Origin: JADCCX01 sp031431475
Lineage (GTDB): Bacteria; Pseudomonadota; Alphaproteobacteria; Rhizobiales; Beijerinckiaceae
Direction: 5' to 3'
Length of the DNA: 64,000 nucleotides
Assembly: GCA_031431475.1 (NCBI GenBank)
Contig: JANPDL010000025.1
Span: 124,001 to 188,000 of the forward strand
Part shown: positions 1-9,200 of the stretch, piece by piece
How positions within the stretch are numbered: position 1 is the first letter of the stretch
Layout: each line of letters begins with the position of its first letter
The notes under the pieces: generated by a model
The model's database searches: none
What the model was told of the DNA's origin: nothing
Seen by the model: the letters and a program-made list of their open reading frames with translations, nothing else
Made by a program: the position numbers and the translations under genes

Positions 1-53
1 CAGCCTTCCTCCGCCGTCAGGGTTAACCGATTTCCACAGGGAGATTTGTCTAA

Positions 54-89
54 AATAGGGTCCTCACTATCAAAAGTGTGGGCCCTATT
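54..89. terminator. Strong hairpin, probable terminator of the gene before the window
   Basis: A 15-bp stem with one mismatch and one G-T pair (54-68 with 75-89) encloses a 6-base loop ATCAAA. There is no long T-run, so it may need Rho or simply protect a 3' end. In related genomes ftsZ lies just upstream of lpxC, so it could end ftsZ transcription (inference). The rest of 90-324 is AT-rich and presumably holds the lpxC promoter, but no clear -35/-10 pair could be fixed. Confidence 0.5.
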
Positions 90-324
90 GCTTTGAAATC
101 AATTGATAATCAAGATTTTACGAAATTCTTAAAATGCGACATTTTCGTGTAACACGGCGTAAAAAAGCGTGATTTGTTCATGGGAGTCAGCGAGCGTATT
201 TTCCGTTCCATCGCCTTCGGGTGACATGTGCTTCGCAAGTAGTGGCGCACGTAAATCCTGAGCAATGCGAATTGCCTTGACCAATGATCAACATTGGCAG
301 GCTTCCGCCAAAGAGGATAACGTC

Positions 325-1260
325 TTGAACCAGACGACGCTTGGTGACCAGATTTCGCTGCAGGGCATTGGTGTCCACAGTGGTGCCCCGGTCAGTATTA
401 CACTCCATCCCGCAGATGCCGGCACTGGTATTGTCTTCCGCCGCACCGGATTGCCCGGTGGTGTCGAGCGGCAGATTCCTGCACGCCGCGAGGCTGTTGG
501 CGCAACGGAACTCTGCACTGTGATCGGCGAGCCTAGCGGGGCGTCCGTTTCAACCGTCGAGCATCTCATGGCCGCTTTGTCCGGCATGGGCGTCGATAAC
601 GTGCTTGTCGAGATCGATGGTCCCGAAGTGCCGATCATGGATGGCAGTTCGGCTTTTTTCGTCGATGCGATCGATCAGGTCGGTATCGAGTGCCAGATGC
701 CATTGCGCAAGATTATCAAGGTCCTGAAAACAGTGCGTCTTGAGCAGGGCCGTTCCTGGGCCGAACTCTCGCCGCGTGATCGTGGTTTCAGTGTCGATGT
801 TGAAATTGACTTTCCAACCCCGCTGATCGGTCGCCAGCGCCGCGTTGTCGATGTGACTCCCGCCACATTCCGCAAAGATATTTCCCGTGCACGCACCTTT
901 GGTTTCATGAAAGACGTGGAATATCTCTGGAAAAAGAATCTTGCGCTTGGCGCTTCTCTCGAAAATACCGTGGCGCTGGGCGATGATCGGATCATCAATC
1001 CTGAAGGCTTGCGCTACCCCGACGAATTCGTCCGCCACAAGATTCTGGACGCTATCGGCGATCTGGCGCTGGCCGGCGCGCCCCTACAGGCGACATACAA
1101 GGCGCATGCACCGGGCCACAAGGTTAATGCGATGATCCTCGAGCGTCTGTTTGCGGATCGCTCGGCCTGGACGCTGGTTGATGGTCCCGCATCACGCCGT
1201 GAATATGGCCGTGGCGAGATTGGCATGCCGGTCGCCGCCTTCTCAGCCGACAAGAACTGA
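325..1260 (+). CDS. lpxC: UDP-3-O-acyl-N-acetylglucosamine deacetylase LpxC
   Basis: Zinc amidase that performs the committed step of lipid A synthesis, removing acetate from UDP-3-O-acyl-GlcNAc in the cytosol. The start is taken as TTG at 325, giving 311 residues, because GAGG (313-316) lies 8 nt upstream. With this start the zinc ligands H80, H238 and D242 and the catalytic H265 (in HAPGHKVN) fall on or next to the E. coli numbers (79, 238, 242, 265). An upstream ATG at 265 would add 20 residues and has no good ribosome site. The motif EVPIMDGSS is present. It is the first gene of the conserved order lpxC-bamD-recN-ligA. Confidence 0.95.
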   Translation: MNQTTLGDQISLQGIGVHSGAPVSITLHPADAGTGIVFRRTGLPGGVERQIPARREAVGATELCTVIGEPSGASVSTVEHLMAALSGMGVDNVLVEIDGPEVPIMDGSSAFFVDAIDQVGIECQMPLRKIIKVLKTVRLEQGRSWAELSPRDRGFSVDVEIDFPTPLIGRQRRVVDVTPATFRKDISRARTFGFMKDVEYLWKKNLALGASLENTVALGDDRIINPEGLRYPDEFVRHKILDAIGDLALAGAPLQATYKAHAPGHKVNAMILERLFADRSAWTLVDGPASRREYGRGEIGMPVAAFSADKN

Positions 1261-1433
1261 GATTTCCGGGACGTTGCCACTTCAGAGTGGTGAAAGACGC
1301 CTTGTGATCGCCATATTCAGTCCCGTTAGAGTTAACGATCTCTGATGAAAGGTGGCACGCTGCGTTTCATCCGCTTGCTTTGACAGCGCTGGCGTGGCAC
1401 TTTCCGCGCGATTTTGATGGGGCCATTCGAGGA

Positions 1434-2318
1434 ATGTCGGTTTTGCTGCGTGAACTCTCCGTGAAGGGCCTGATGCGGGCGCTGGCCATTATGGTTGTTG
1501 CCATGCCTCTTGCGGCCTGCGAGACAATTTCGTCGATTAATCCCTTTGGGAGCGCCAAGGCTACCAGCGATTTATCCAAGGACGAGCCTGCCGAAGTGCT
1601 GTTTAACGACGGCCTCGCCCGTCTGCAGAGCAACAACTACGACGGAGCGGCACGTAAATTCGCCGAACTGGACAAGCAGTATCCGTACACCAACTGGTCC
1701 AAGCGCAGCCTGTTGCTGCAGACCTTTGCCAATTACGAGAACCGCAGCTACGAGGAGGCGATCTCGAACGGCAAGCGCTTCGTACAGCTCTATCCCGCCG
1801 ACAAGGATGCGGCTTATGCGCAATATCTCGTCGGCATGTCCTATTTCAACCAAATCCCGGATGTCAGCCGTGATCAGGAACGTTCGCAGCGCGCCCTGCT
1901 GGCTATGGACGAACTGATCAACAAGTGGCCGCAGTCCGAATATACGCCCGATGCCCGCCAGCGCGTGGCCGTTGCACGTGACCAGCTTGCCGCCAAGGAA
2001 ATGGATGTCGGTCGCTATTATCTGGAGCAGCGCAACTACACCGGAGCCGTGAACCGCTTCCGCGAGGTGCTGACCCGCTATCAGACGACACGCCATACCG
2101 AGGAAGCCCTGATGCGGGTAACGGAAGCCTACATGTCTCTCGGCATTGTTCCAGAGGCTCAAACTGCGGCGGCCGTTCTTGGCCACAACTTCCCAGACAG
2201 CCAGTGGTACAAGGATGCCTACAAGCTCCTTCAAGCCGGTGGTGTCGAGCCACGCGAGAGCGAAAGTTCCTGGATCAGCCGTGCGTTCCGTGGCTTCCGT
2301 CGCGGCATCGGCATCTGA
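1434..2318 (+). CDS. bamD: Outer membrane assembly lipoprotein BamD
   Basis: TPR lipoprotein of the Bam complex, which inserts beta-barrel proteins into the outer membrane. A lipoprotein signal peptide (hydrophobic stretch LAIMVVAM) ends in the lipobox LAAC. Tetratricopeptide-like helices follow, beginning at LFNDGLARLQSNNYDGAARK, with typical BamD wording such as QYPYTNWSKRS and YPADKDAAYAQYLVG. Length is about 294 residues, slightly over the usual size. The start is uncertain: ATG 1434 and ATG 1473 (AAGGG four bases upstream) both leave a usable signal peptide. It lies between lpxC and recN, as in many Hyphomicrobiales. Confidence 0.93.
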   Translation: MSVLLRELSVKGLMRALAIMVVAMPLAACETISSINPFGSAKATSDLSKDEPAEVLFNDGLARLQSNNYDGAARKFAELDKQYPYTNWSKRSLLLQTFANYENRSYEEAISNGKRFVQLYPADKDAAYAQYLVGMSYFNQIPDVSRDQERSQRALLAMDELINKWPQSEYTPDARQRVAVARDQLAAKEMDVGRYYLEQRNYTGAVNRFREVLTRYQTTRHTEEALMRVTEAYMSLGIVPEAQTAAAVLGHNFPDSQWYKDAYKLLQAGGVEPRESESSWISRAFRGFRRGIGI

Positions 2319-2389
2319 ACTGCTGATAGCGCTGCCGGGCGCTTTGCAGGCTCTTCCCCGCATTCATCAGGCATGCCACAAGCGCCCTT

Positions 2390-4060
2390 ATGCTCGCGCG
2401 GCTTTCCATTCGTGATATTGTCTTGATTGACCGGCTTGACCTGACGGTCGAGCCAGGATTGCTTGTGCTGACCGGCGAGACCGGTGCTGGCAAATCCATC
2501 CTGCTCGATGCTTTCGCGCTGGCCCTGGGCGGACGTGGTGATGGCGGTCTCGTCCGGCAGGGCTTGCCACAGGGGCAGGTGACGGCGGTGTTCGATCTTG
2601 GCTTGGCCCATCCCGCCCGCTCTATCGCGGAAGGAGCCGGTCTTGATACTGAGGGCGATCTGATCCTTCGGCGCGTACAACTGGCAGATGGTCGCACACG
2701 AGCTTTCGTCAATGATCAGCCCGTCAGCGTCCAGATCCTCAAATCCATAGGTCAGCATCTCGTTGAAATCCATGGCCAGCACGATGACCGCGCGCTCACC
2801 GACACGAGTGAGCACCGCGATCTGCTGGATGCCTTTGGCAGCCTGCGGCAAGCTGCGGCGGAGGTCGGCACGCTCCATGCGGGATGGCGCAAGGCTGAAT
2901 CAGAGCTTGCTGCGCAAAGGGCCCGGATTGAGAAAGCCCGGGCTGATGCGGATTATCTGCGCCATGCCGCCGATGAACTGGACAAGCTGTCCCCTGCGGA
3001 GGGCGAGGAAAACCAGCTTGCCGAGCGACGCCAGCGCATGATGCAGGCCGAAAAGGTAGTGGGCGAGTTGCAGGAGGTGTTTGATCTTCTGTCTGGCCAC
3101 GGATCTCCGGTCCCTGCGCTCTCATCTGCCCAGCGTCGGCTGGATCGTCGCGCCGAGCAGGCACCTGATCTGGCGGGTCCTGCTGCAAAGGCGCTGGATC
3201 AGGCGCTTCTGGCGATCGAAGAGGCCCGTGACGCGCTGGTAAAGGCCCTGCGCGCCGCCGAGTTCGATCCGCGAGAGCAGGAACAGATCGAGGAGCGCCT
3301 ATTCGCCCTGCGTGCCGCCAGCCGCAAGCACAACGTACCGGTGGAGGCTCTGGCCGCGCTGGCCCAACGCTATGCTGCTGACCTTGCCGCACTCGATGCA
3401 GGTGAGGGCCACCTGAAGGCGCTGGAGATTGCGGCGCGGGAAACAAAGGACGCCTATCAAACGAAGGCAAAGGCTCTTTCGAAGGCACGCCGTGCTGCTG
3501 CAAGCGAACTGGACAAGGCGGTGAATGCCGAATTGCCGCCGCTGAAGCTGGAACGCGCCCGTTTCATCAGTGAGATCACCACGGATGAAGCCCGCGCCAT
3601 GGCCGAGGGCATCGATACAATCGAGTTTCACGTGCAGACCAACCCCGGCACAAAGCCCGGACCCATGATGAAAGTGGCATCCGGTGGCGAGCTTTCGCGC
3701 TTCATGCTGGCGCTCAAGGTGGTGCTGGCGGATCGCGGCTCTGCACCCACTCTTGTGTTTGACGAGATCGATACCGGCGTTGGCGGTGCAGTGGCGGATG
3801 CCATAGGGCAGCGACTCGCAAGGCTTGCCGAGAAGGTGCAGGTTCTCTCGGTGACCCACGCGCCGCAGGTTGCGGCTCGTGCATCCCGCCATTTTCTCAT
3901 CGCCAAGGAAGATGTGGGGCAGGGCGAGCGCGTGGCGACGCGGGTGGTGGCGCTGGAGACCAAGGCGCGACGCGAAGAGATTGCCCGCATGCTGTCGGGA
4001 GCCGAGATCAGCGACGAGGCGCGTGCCGCGGCGGACAAGCTGCTGACCCGTGGTGCGTGA
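2390..4060 (+). CDS. recN: DNA repair protein RecN
   Basis: SMC-like ATPase that acts in recombinational repair of double-strand breaks. The N-terminal Walker A is GETGAGKS (near residue 30), followed by QHLVEIHGQHD. A long coiled-coil region covers roughly residues 150-370. The C-terminal half carries the ABC signature SGGELSRFMLALK and Walker B FDEIDTGVGG. At 556 residues it is full length. Its stop overlaps the ligA start in a TGATG junction, so the two are probably translationally coupled. Confidence 0.96.
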   Translation: MLARLSIRDIVLIDRLDLTVEPGLLVLTGETGAGKSILLDAFALALGGRGDGGLVRQGLPQGQVTAVFDLGLAHPARSIAEGAGLDTEGDLILRRVQLADGRTRAFVNDQPVSVQILKSIGQHLVEIHGQHDDRALTDTSEHRDLLDAFGSLRQAAAEVGTLHAGWRKAESELAAQRARIEKARADADYLRHAADELDKLSPAEGEENQLAERRQRMMQAEKVVGELQEVFDLLSGHGSPVPALSSAQRRLDRRAEQAPDLAGPAAKALDQALLAIEEARDALVKALRAAEFDPREQEQIEERLFALRAASRKHNVPVEALAALAQRYAADLAALDAGEGHLKALEIAARETKDAYQTKAKALSKARRAAASELDKAVNAELPPLKLERARFISEITTDEARAMAEGIDTIEFHVQTNPGTKPGPMMKVASGGELSRFMLALKVVLADRGSAPTLVFDEIDTGVGGAVADAIGQRLARLAEKVQVLSVTHAPQVAARASRHFLIAKEDVGQGERVATRVVALETKARREEIARMLSGAEISDEARAAADKLLTRGA

Positions 4061-6168
4061 TGTCGAAAGCGCTGACCCCTGTTGATCATTTGACCCCTCT
4101 GGAAGCCCGCATCGAGCATGATTCGCTGAGTAGCGCGCTTGCTAGGCATGACAGGAATTATCACCAGGATGATGCGCCAACGATCACGGATGCCGAATAT
4201 GATGCGCGCCGCAAGCGCTACAATGCGCTTGAAACCGCCTTTCCGGAACTGAAGAGCGCCTTATCGCAATCCATGAAAGTCGGTGCTGCACCGTCCTCCC
4301 GCTTCGCCAAGGTGCAGCACCGGGTGCCGATGCTGTCGCTCGACAATTGCTTCACGGATGATGACGTGGCCGATTTCGTGGGACGCGTCATGCGCTTCCT
4401 GAACCTGCCATCAGCGCCCGCCTTCACGGCTGAACCCAAGATCGATGGGCTTTCCTGTTCGCTGCGCTATGAACACGGCAGGCTAGTCACCGCAGCGACC
4501 CGTGGTGATGGCGCGGAGGGAGAGGATGTCACAGCCAATGTTCGCACCATCCGCGAGATTCCACATCATCTTGCGGGCAGCGACTGGCCGGAGATCTGCG
4601 AGGTGCGCGGCGAGATCTATCTCGGACACGCCGATTTCGCTGCGATCAATGCCGAACAGGCGCGGCTGGGCGAGAAAATCTTTGCCAACCCCCGCAACGC
4701 CGCCGCTGGCAGCCTGCGCCAGCTCGATTCCTCCATCACGGCCAAGCGTCCCTTGCGCTTCTTCGCCTACACCTGGGGCGAGATGAGTAGCATGGTCGCC
4801 AGCACCCAGTGGGAGATGGTGCAGGCATTCAGCCGCTTCGGCTTTCAGACCAACCCGCGCATGGCCTTGTGCCAGTCCACGGAGGAGATGCTGGCGCTCT
4901 ATCGCGGCATCGAGGCGGATCGCGCCAATCTCGGGTATGATATCGACGGCGTCGTCTACAAGGTGAATGACCTCGCGTTGCAAAGCCGTCTTGGCTTCGT
5001 TTCCCGTGCGCCGCGCTGGGCCACCGCGCATAAATTCCCTGCGGAGCAGGCGACAACGCTGCTCGAAGGCATCGATATCCAGGTCGGCCGCACTGGCGCA
5101 CACACGCCTGTGGCGAAGCTTAAGCCTGTTACGGTGGGTGGTGTTGTCGTCTCCAATGCGACGCTCCACAATGCTGAGGAAATAGCCCGGCTCGACGTGC
5201 GCGTGGGCGATACCGTCTTGGTCCAACGTGCGGGTGATGTCATCCCGCAGGTGCTGAGCTTTGTGGCGAACAAGCGTCCGGCGGACGCAGAACCCTATGT
5301 CTTTCCGCATTTGTGCCAGTGCGATCTCAAGACACCGCTGGTGAAGGAGGAGACGGCAGCTGGCGAGGAGGGCAAGGTGCGCCGCTGCTCTGGTGAGTTC
5401 GCCTGCCCCTTCCAGCAGATGGAGCATCTAAAACATTTCGTCTCCCGCCGTGCCTTCGATATCGAGGGCCTCGGCGAGAAGCAGATCGAGTTTTTCTTCA
5501 GCGACCCTGACCTGCCAGTGAAGACACCGGCGGATATCTTCACATTGGCAGCGCGCGACGAAGCGGAGCCCATCAAGAAGCTGAGGAACAAGGAAGGCTT
5601 CGGCGAAACCTCCGTGCGCAATCTCCTTGCGGCCATCGAACAGCGCAGAACCATCGGTCTTGATCGTTTCATCTTTGCGCTGGGTATCCGCCATGTCGGT
5701 GATACCACGGCCAAGGTGATGGCACGGGCCTATGGCGCATGGCCCACATTCGAGGCCGCTGCTCTCAAGGTGGCTTCGGGTGACGCGGAGGCCCGGACCG
5801 AAATGGACGCTATCGATCAGGTTGGCGAAACAGTGATCGACGCTGTGGCGCGCTATTTCGCGGAACCGCATAACCTCGCCGTGGTCGAGCGTCTGGTGTC
5901 TGCGCTGACCATTCAGAAGGCCGAAAAGCCCAAGGCTGACACGGCGGTGGCGGGAAAAACCATCGTCTTCACCGGTAGCCTCGAAAAGATGACCCGCGAC
6001 GAGGCGAAAGCCATGGCGGAGCGGCTCGGTGCCAAGGTTTCCGGTTCGGTTTCGAAGAAGACCGATCTGGTGGTGGCGGGACCGGGGGCGGGATCAAAGC
6101 TCGTGACGGCGAATGAGCTGGGTGTGCGAGTGATCAGCGAGGATGACTGGCTGGAGCTGGTGGGGTGA
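4060..6168 (+). CDS. ligA: NAD-dependent DNA ligase LigA
   Basis: Seals nicks in duplex DNA using NAD. The 702 residues show the usual order: Ia/adenylation domain with the nucleotidyl lysine in EPKIDG (K127), OB fold, a four-cysteine zinc finger (CQC...C...C between about residues 415 and 450), helix-hairpin-helix repeats, and a C-terminal BRCT domain beginning near GKTIVFTGSLEKM. The ATG at 4060 overlaps the recN stop by one base. A GTG three bases upstream is possible but unnecessary. The stop is only 2 nt from the end of the convergent ParE-like toxin gene, so the toxin module sits tightly against a core gene. Confidence 0.97.
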   Translation: MSKALTPVDHLTPLEARIEHDSLSSALARHDRNYHQDDAPTITDAEYDARRKRYNALETAFPELKSALSQSMKVGAAPSSRFAKVQHRVPMLSLDNCFTDDDVADFVGRVMRFLNLPSAPAFTAEPKIDGLSCSLRYEHGRLVTAATRGDGAEGEDVTANVRTIREIPHHLAGSDWPEICEVRGEIYLGHADFAAINAEQARLGEKIFANPRNAAAGSLRQLDSSITAKRPLRFFAYTWGEMSSMVASTQWEMVQAFSRFGFQTNPRMALCQSTEEMLALYRGIEADRANLGYDIDGVVYKVNDLALQSRLGFVSRAPRWATAHKFPAEQATTLLEGIDIQVGRTGAHTPVAKLKPVTVGGVVVSNATLHNAEEIARLDVRVGDTVLVQRAGDVIPQVLSFVANKRPADAEPYVFPHLCQCDLKTPLVKEETAAGEEGKVRRCSGEFACPFQQMEHLKHFVSRRAFDIEGLGEKQIEFFFSDPDLPVKTPADIFTLAARDEAEPIKKLRNKEGFGETSVRNLLAAIEQRRTIGLDRFIFALGIRHVGDTTAKVMARAYGAWPTFEAAALKVASGDAEARTEMDAIDQVGETVIDAVARYFAEPHNLAVVERLVSALTIQKAEKPKADTAVAGKTIVFTGSLEKMTRDEAKAMAERLGAKVSGSVSKKTDLVVAGPGAGSKLVTANELGVRVISEDDWLELVG

Positions 6169-6170
6169 GG

Positions 6171-6452
6171 CTACTTTCGAATTGGATGCTGACGTCCGTC
6201 CCATATCCGCAGAATGCGCAGGTGATCCGTCTTGATGCGATAAACGATGGAGAATGGTGTTTTGGGAATGGTGATTTCCCGACGCCCTGTTTCGTCCGAG
6301 ACATGACCACTTTGCGGATGCGACTTCAACAGGGAAACGGTTCTCAGGAAATGCAGATCTGCATTCTTCGCGCCATCCGGGAAGACGTCGCGATAGTACT
6401 CCTCAAACCATTCAAGATCATGGATGGTTCTGGGTGCAAAGCTGATGCGCAT
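6171..6452 (-). CDS. RelE/ParE superfamily toxin
   Basis: A 93-residue protein of the ParE/RelE fold, with the family pattern ISFAPRTIHDLEWFEEYY at the N terminus and the beta-strand run YRIKTDHLRILRIWDGRQHP at the C terminus. Family members poison DNA gyrase (ParE) or cleave mRNA (RelE). The lack of clear RelE catalytic residues and the ending favour ParE, but this is not settled. It is encoded 6 nt downstream of an RHH-type partner (6459-6743), the standard antitoxin-first order. Confidence 0.83.
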   Translation of the reverse strand: MRISFAPRTIHDLEWFEEYYRDVFPDGAKNADLHFLRTVSLLKSHPQSGHVSDETGRREITIPKTPFSIVYRIKTDHLRILRIWDGRQHPIRK

Positions 6453-6458
6453 TGCTGA

Positions 6459-6743
6459 TCAAGATTTGAAAGGATGTGATTGCACGGTTGGAGGCGGCAA
6501 GGGATCGTCAGTGCCCCATGATTTAACCCAGGCCTCAACAGCGTCACCATCGATCAAAAGGCCAGCCTCCGCCTCTGCTTCGGCCTCCTCAATCGCCTGA
6601 CGCTTCCATTCCCTGCGCTCTAGTAATTCCGAGATCGCGGTCTGGGCGAGCCACGCAGCCGATCGGTCTTCGGCCTGCGCCTCGGCTTCGAGCCGGGCTT
6701 TCAGGTCCGTGTCCATGCGCAGGGTGAATGAGGTCGTGGCCAT
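6459..6743 (-). CDS. Ribbon-helix-helix antitoxin of the ParD/CopG type
   Basis: A 94-residue antitoxin. The N-terminal MATTSFTLRMDTDLKARLEA matches the beta-strand and first helix of a CopG/MetJ DNA-binding fold, expected to bind the operon operator. The acidic, helical C-terminal part (EEAEAEAEA) would wrap the toxin. The start is ATG 6743, with GGAG 6 nt upstream. An extended reading to 6776 lacks a ribosome site. It is paired with the toxin at 6171-6452. Confidence 0.82.
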   Translation of the reverse strand: MATTSFTLRMDTDLKARLEAEAQAEDRSAAWLAQTAISELLERREWKRQAIEEAEAEAEAGLLIDGDAVEAWVKSWGTDDPLPPPTVQSHPFKS

Positions 6744-6928
6744 GGGCAACTCCAGAATACTTGCAGTGTAAGACAATGTCTTTTGATGTCAAGCAGAACG
6801 ATCAATATCTTTCGTTTTCGACCATACAGTCGCACTCTATGAGAGGCTGAACGAACAGGTTATTTTGAAAACTGCCCGCTTTTGGAACGGTAGTATCGTA
6901 TATCTTCTTCAAGAGGAGGCTCATAACA

Positions 6929-7183
6929 GTGTCACACTTGCGCAAAACAAGAGACCGGGTCCTATCTGCGGAAGGCGATGTCTCCTTCCGTGACTTTGAT
7001 GCCGTAGCGCGCCAGCTTGGCTTCGTTCTTGATCGCATTTCAGGCAATCACCACATCTTTCTTCATCCCAAAGTTCCACGTCCGCTGAATATCCAGCCAA
7101 TCGGCAAGGAGGTGAAGCGCTATCAGTTGCGGCAATTCCGTCCTATTATCATTGAGTTCGATTTGCTTGACGGAGCCCTATGA
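6929..7183 (+). CDS. hicA: HicA-type mRNA interferase toxin
   Basis: An 84-residue double-stranded-RNA-binding-fold toxin that cleaves mRNA. The hallmark is GNHHIFLHP, containing the catalytic histidine, preceded by FDAVARQLGFVLDR. The start is GTG 6929, with a very strong Shine-Dalgarno AGAGGAGG (6912-6919). The stop overlaps the ATG of the HicB gene by 4 nt. The HicA-first order is usual for this family. Confidence 0.85.
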   Translation: MSHLRKTRDRVLSAEGDVSFRDFDAVARQLGFVLDRISGNHHIFLHPKVPRPLNIQPIGKEVKRYQLRQFRPIIIEFDLLDGAL

Positions 7184-7401
7184 ACCCTCGTTATCCTATT
7201 GTGGTTTTCTGGTCGGAGGAGGATCAGGTCTGGGTCGCAGATGCGCCTGATCTGAAGTCGTGCTCGGCATTCGGGGAAACACGGGAAATGGCCGTGGCGG
7301 AACTGGACGTTGCCATGGATGCCTGGCTGGCTGCGGCAAGGCGCGCAGGGCAGTTGATACCATCTCCCTCTCTACCACTTGTCCTTGTCGCAGCAGAGTA
7401 A
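7180..7401 (+). CDS. hicB: HicB-type antitoxin, short form
   Basis: A 73-residue HicB with the partial RNase H-like fold: YPIVVFWSEEDQVWVADAPDLKSCSAFGET, then helix MAVAELDVAMDAWLAAARRAGQLIPSP. It neutralises HicA by direct binding. Unlike the longer HicB forms there is no C-terminal HTH or RHH domain, so it may not repress its own promoter alone. ATGA overlap with hicA indicates coupled translation. Confidence 0.83.
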   Translation: MNPRYPIVVFWSEEDQVWVADAPDLKSCSAFGETREMAVAELDVAMDAWLAAARRAGQLIPSPSLPLVLVAAE

Positions 7402-7448
7402 TTGACCCGCAATCCATCACCATCAAGGCAGATGTCGCAGCAGTTAAA

Positions 7449-9200
7449 TCACTTCGATCTCCCGACAAGCCACAACGGCATCTTTTGCGGCACCTTCCCT
7501 GAACAGGCCGCTTCAACACAGCCCTCCAGTGAATGATAGCGAAAAGACCCGGCGCTGAGATTGGGCCCATAATGTGCATACTTCGCCGAGTTCGTGATCA
7601 CTCCACCACGGCGCGGCGGAGTGACCGGCTCGCCCAGCATGCACCAGCAGGTGTCAGTGATGAATCGAACGCCGAATGCTGAGAGACGACTCCGGTCCCC
7701 CGAGGCTTCAACCTTGCCCAGAACCGAACGTGATGTCGTCACGATGACCTCGACATCCGGTGATTTTTGCCGCCCCTTCACAAGGATCGCGAGGCGCTCC
7801 AGCTCTGTCGCAGAAAAGTGCGGATTTCCCAGCGCCACAAGGCCAATGGTGTTGTCTTCACCGAGATTCAGCGTTTGCCATGCTTTTTTCAGGTCCTGTC
7901 GGATAACGAGCAGCGGCTCGCCCAATTCGTGACCTGCGAGCGCATCCTTCAATGTTGGGGCCTCGGGTGTCACGCCGACAATATGGAACATAGGGGCAGC
8001 CGAGGTCGTGGCGAAAGCGGCGGAGAAGCCCTTGAGGTCATCAGCGGAGGGTTTGGACTTTTCCAGCCCGGTGATAGCCGGAATATCGTTCGGCGACAGC
8101 AGGCCGGCGAGGTAACCAAAGAGCGGATAGAAAGAATCATCCACCGCGCCGATGCCGGATAGTGCGATGATCTTTGTTGCTTTGCGGCCGCGCTCCTGAT
8201 GACAACCAGCCAGCGGTGCCCGCCCTGTCAGTGCGATGCAGAGGTCCAGATAATCCGGATACTTCTGCGTACGTGCTCCCAGAACGCTGTTGGCAAAAGC
8301 AACCGCATTCGACTCTGCCCAGGCGATCTGCTGGCCAAGAACTGGCGGGCTATCCAGCAGATAAGGCGCGCAGGTGAAGCTCAGCGCTGCGCCCATGTCC
8401 ATGTAGGCCTTTGCCTGCCGGGTGGATTGGCCCGCAACCTCCGGGTCCAGCCCGAACGATTGCCAGTTTCGAAGATCGGTTGAAATGGCGTTCAGCGATG
8501 TCGGCACCGCGAAGCTTCCGCCAAGATCGCGAAAGCGTTCAGCAATCTCGACACTCGCTGGACCCGTGAGGATGCAGCAGTCAAGATGCGCGCGCTCCAC
8601 ATCGATCAGGCATGGCGCACCGAAAGCTTCCGCCATCCGGACAATGATCCTGAGCGCCGCCTGCCGCGCTGGGCCATTTGCCCCGTCCAGCATGGCATGA
8701 TCGGCATCCGTGTGCACGAGCGGCGGATGTTCGGACCTGTCGCTTAATTTGGTGGCGGGGGCGCTTGAGGGAAACGTGGCGTCTGCACTTACGGTGTCGC
8801 CTCTGATGGTCGCACGCTTCAGCGAGCCAATGCTGGCAAAATCATCGCGATCAAGCTGCACCACCGGAATCGATTGTCCAAATACCTCGTCTGCCGCGAT
8901 CACGGCCAGCGTGAGGATCTGTTCTTCCTCGCAAAAGATCAGCCCTGCTGGTGCCGTTCCCGCCCGCAGCAATTCGAGCATGACGCCGCTGGCGGAGCAT
9001 GAACCCCGGCCGCTCGGGATCGCGACAATAGCTCCCGTCAGACACGCCCCATGCAACGGATGTCGACGATCAATGACGATGCCCGTCTGAGGATCAACGC
9101 CTCCCCAGAAGCTCAGGCCGGTATTGGCATGCAGCACTTTTCCACTGGCTTCGCCATCGACAAGGCAGCGTCCGCTGATCTGGATGGCGCCCGGCTTCAT
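7449..9200 (-). CDS. Aconitase X (AcnX), fused swivel and catalytic domains; probable cis-3-hydroxy-L-proline dehydratase
   Basis: A 583-residue single-chain member of the aconitase X family. Residues about 1-125 form the swivel (DUF126) domain with GSCSASGVMLELLRAG. The remainder is the DUF521 catalytic domain, including ESNAVAFANSVLGART and KYPDYLDLCIALTGRAP, plus cysteines such as that in TCAPYLL that could hold an iron-sulfur centre. Characterised bacterial fused forms dehydrate cis-3-hydroxy-L-proline; assigning that substrate here is inference. ATG 9200 overlaps the MFS stop by 4 nt (ATGA). It is the third gene of the operon M24 peptidase - MFS - AcnX. Confidence 0.85.
   Translation of the reverse strand: MKPGAIQISGRCLVDGEASGKVLHANTGLSFWGGVDPQTGIVIDRRHPLHGACLTGAIVAIPSGRGSCSASGVMLELLRAGTAPAGLIFCEEEQILTLAVIAADEVFGQSIPVVQLDRDDFASIGSLKRATIRGDTVSADATFPSSAPATKLSDRSEHPPLVHTDADHAMLDGANGPARQAALRIIVRMAEAFGAPCLIDVERAHLDCCILTGPASVEIAERFRDLGGSFAVPTSLNAISTDLRNWQSFGLDPEVAGQSTRQAKAYMDMGAALSFTCAPYLLDSPPVLGQQIAWAESNAVAFANSVLGARTQKYPDYLDLCIALTGRAPLAGCHQERGRKATKIIALSGIGAVDDSFYPLFGYLAGLLSPNDIPAITGLEKSKPSADDLKGFSAAFATTSAAPMFHIVGVTPEAPTLKDALAGHELGEPLLVIRQDLKKAWQTLNLGEDNTIGLVALGNPHFSATELERLAILVKGRQKSPDVEVIVTTSRSVLGKVEASGDRSRLSAFGVRFITDTCWCMLGEPVTPPRRGGVITNSAKYAHYGPNLSAGSFRYHSLEGCVEAACSGKVPQKMPLWLVGRSK

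Noticed and set aside
1266..1300. Small hairpin CCACT/AGTGG after lpxC
   Set aside because: Only 5 bp and no T-run; not a convincing terminator.
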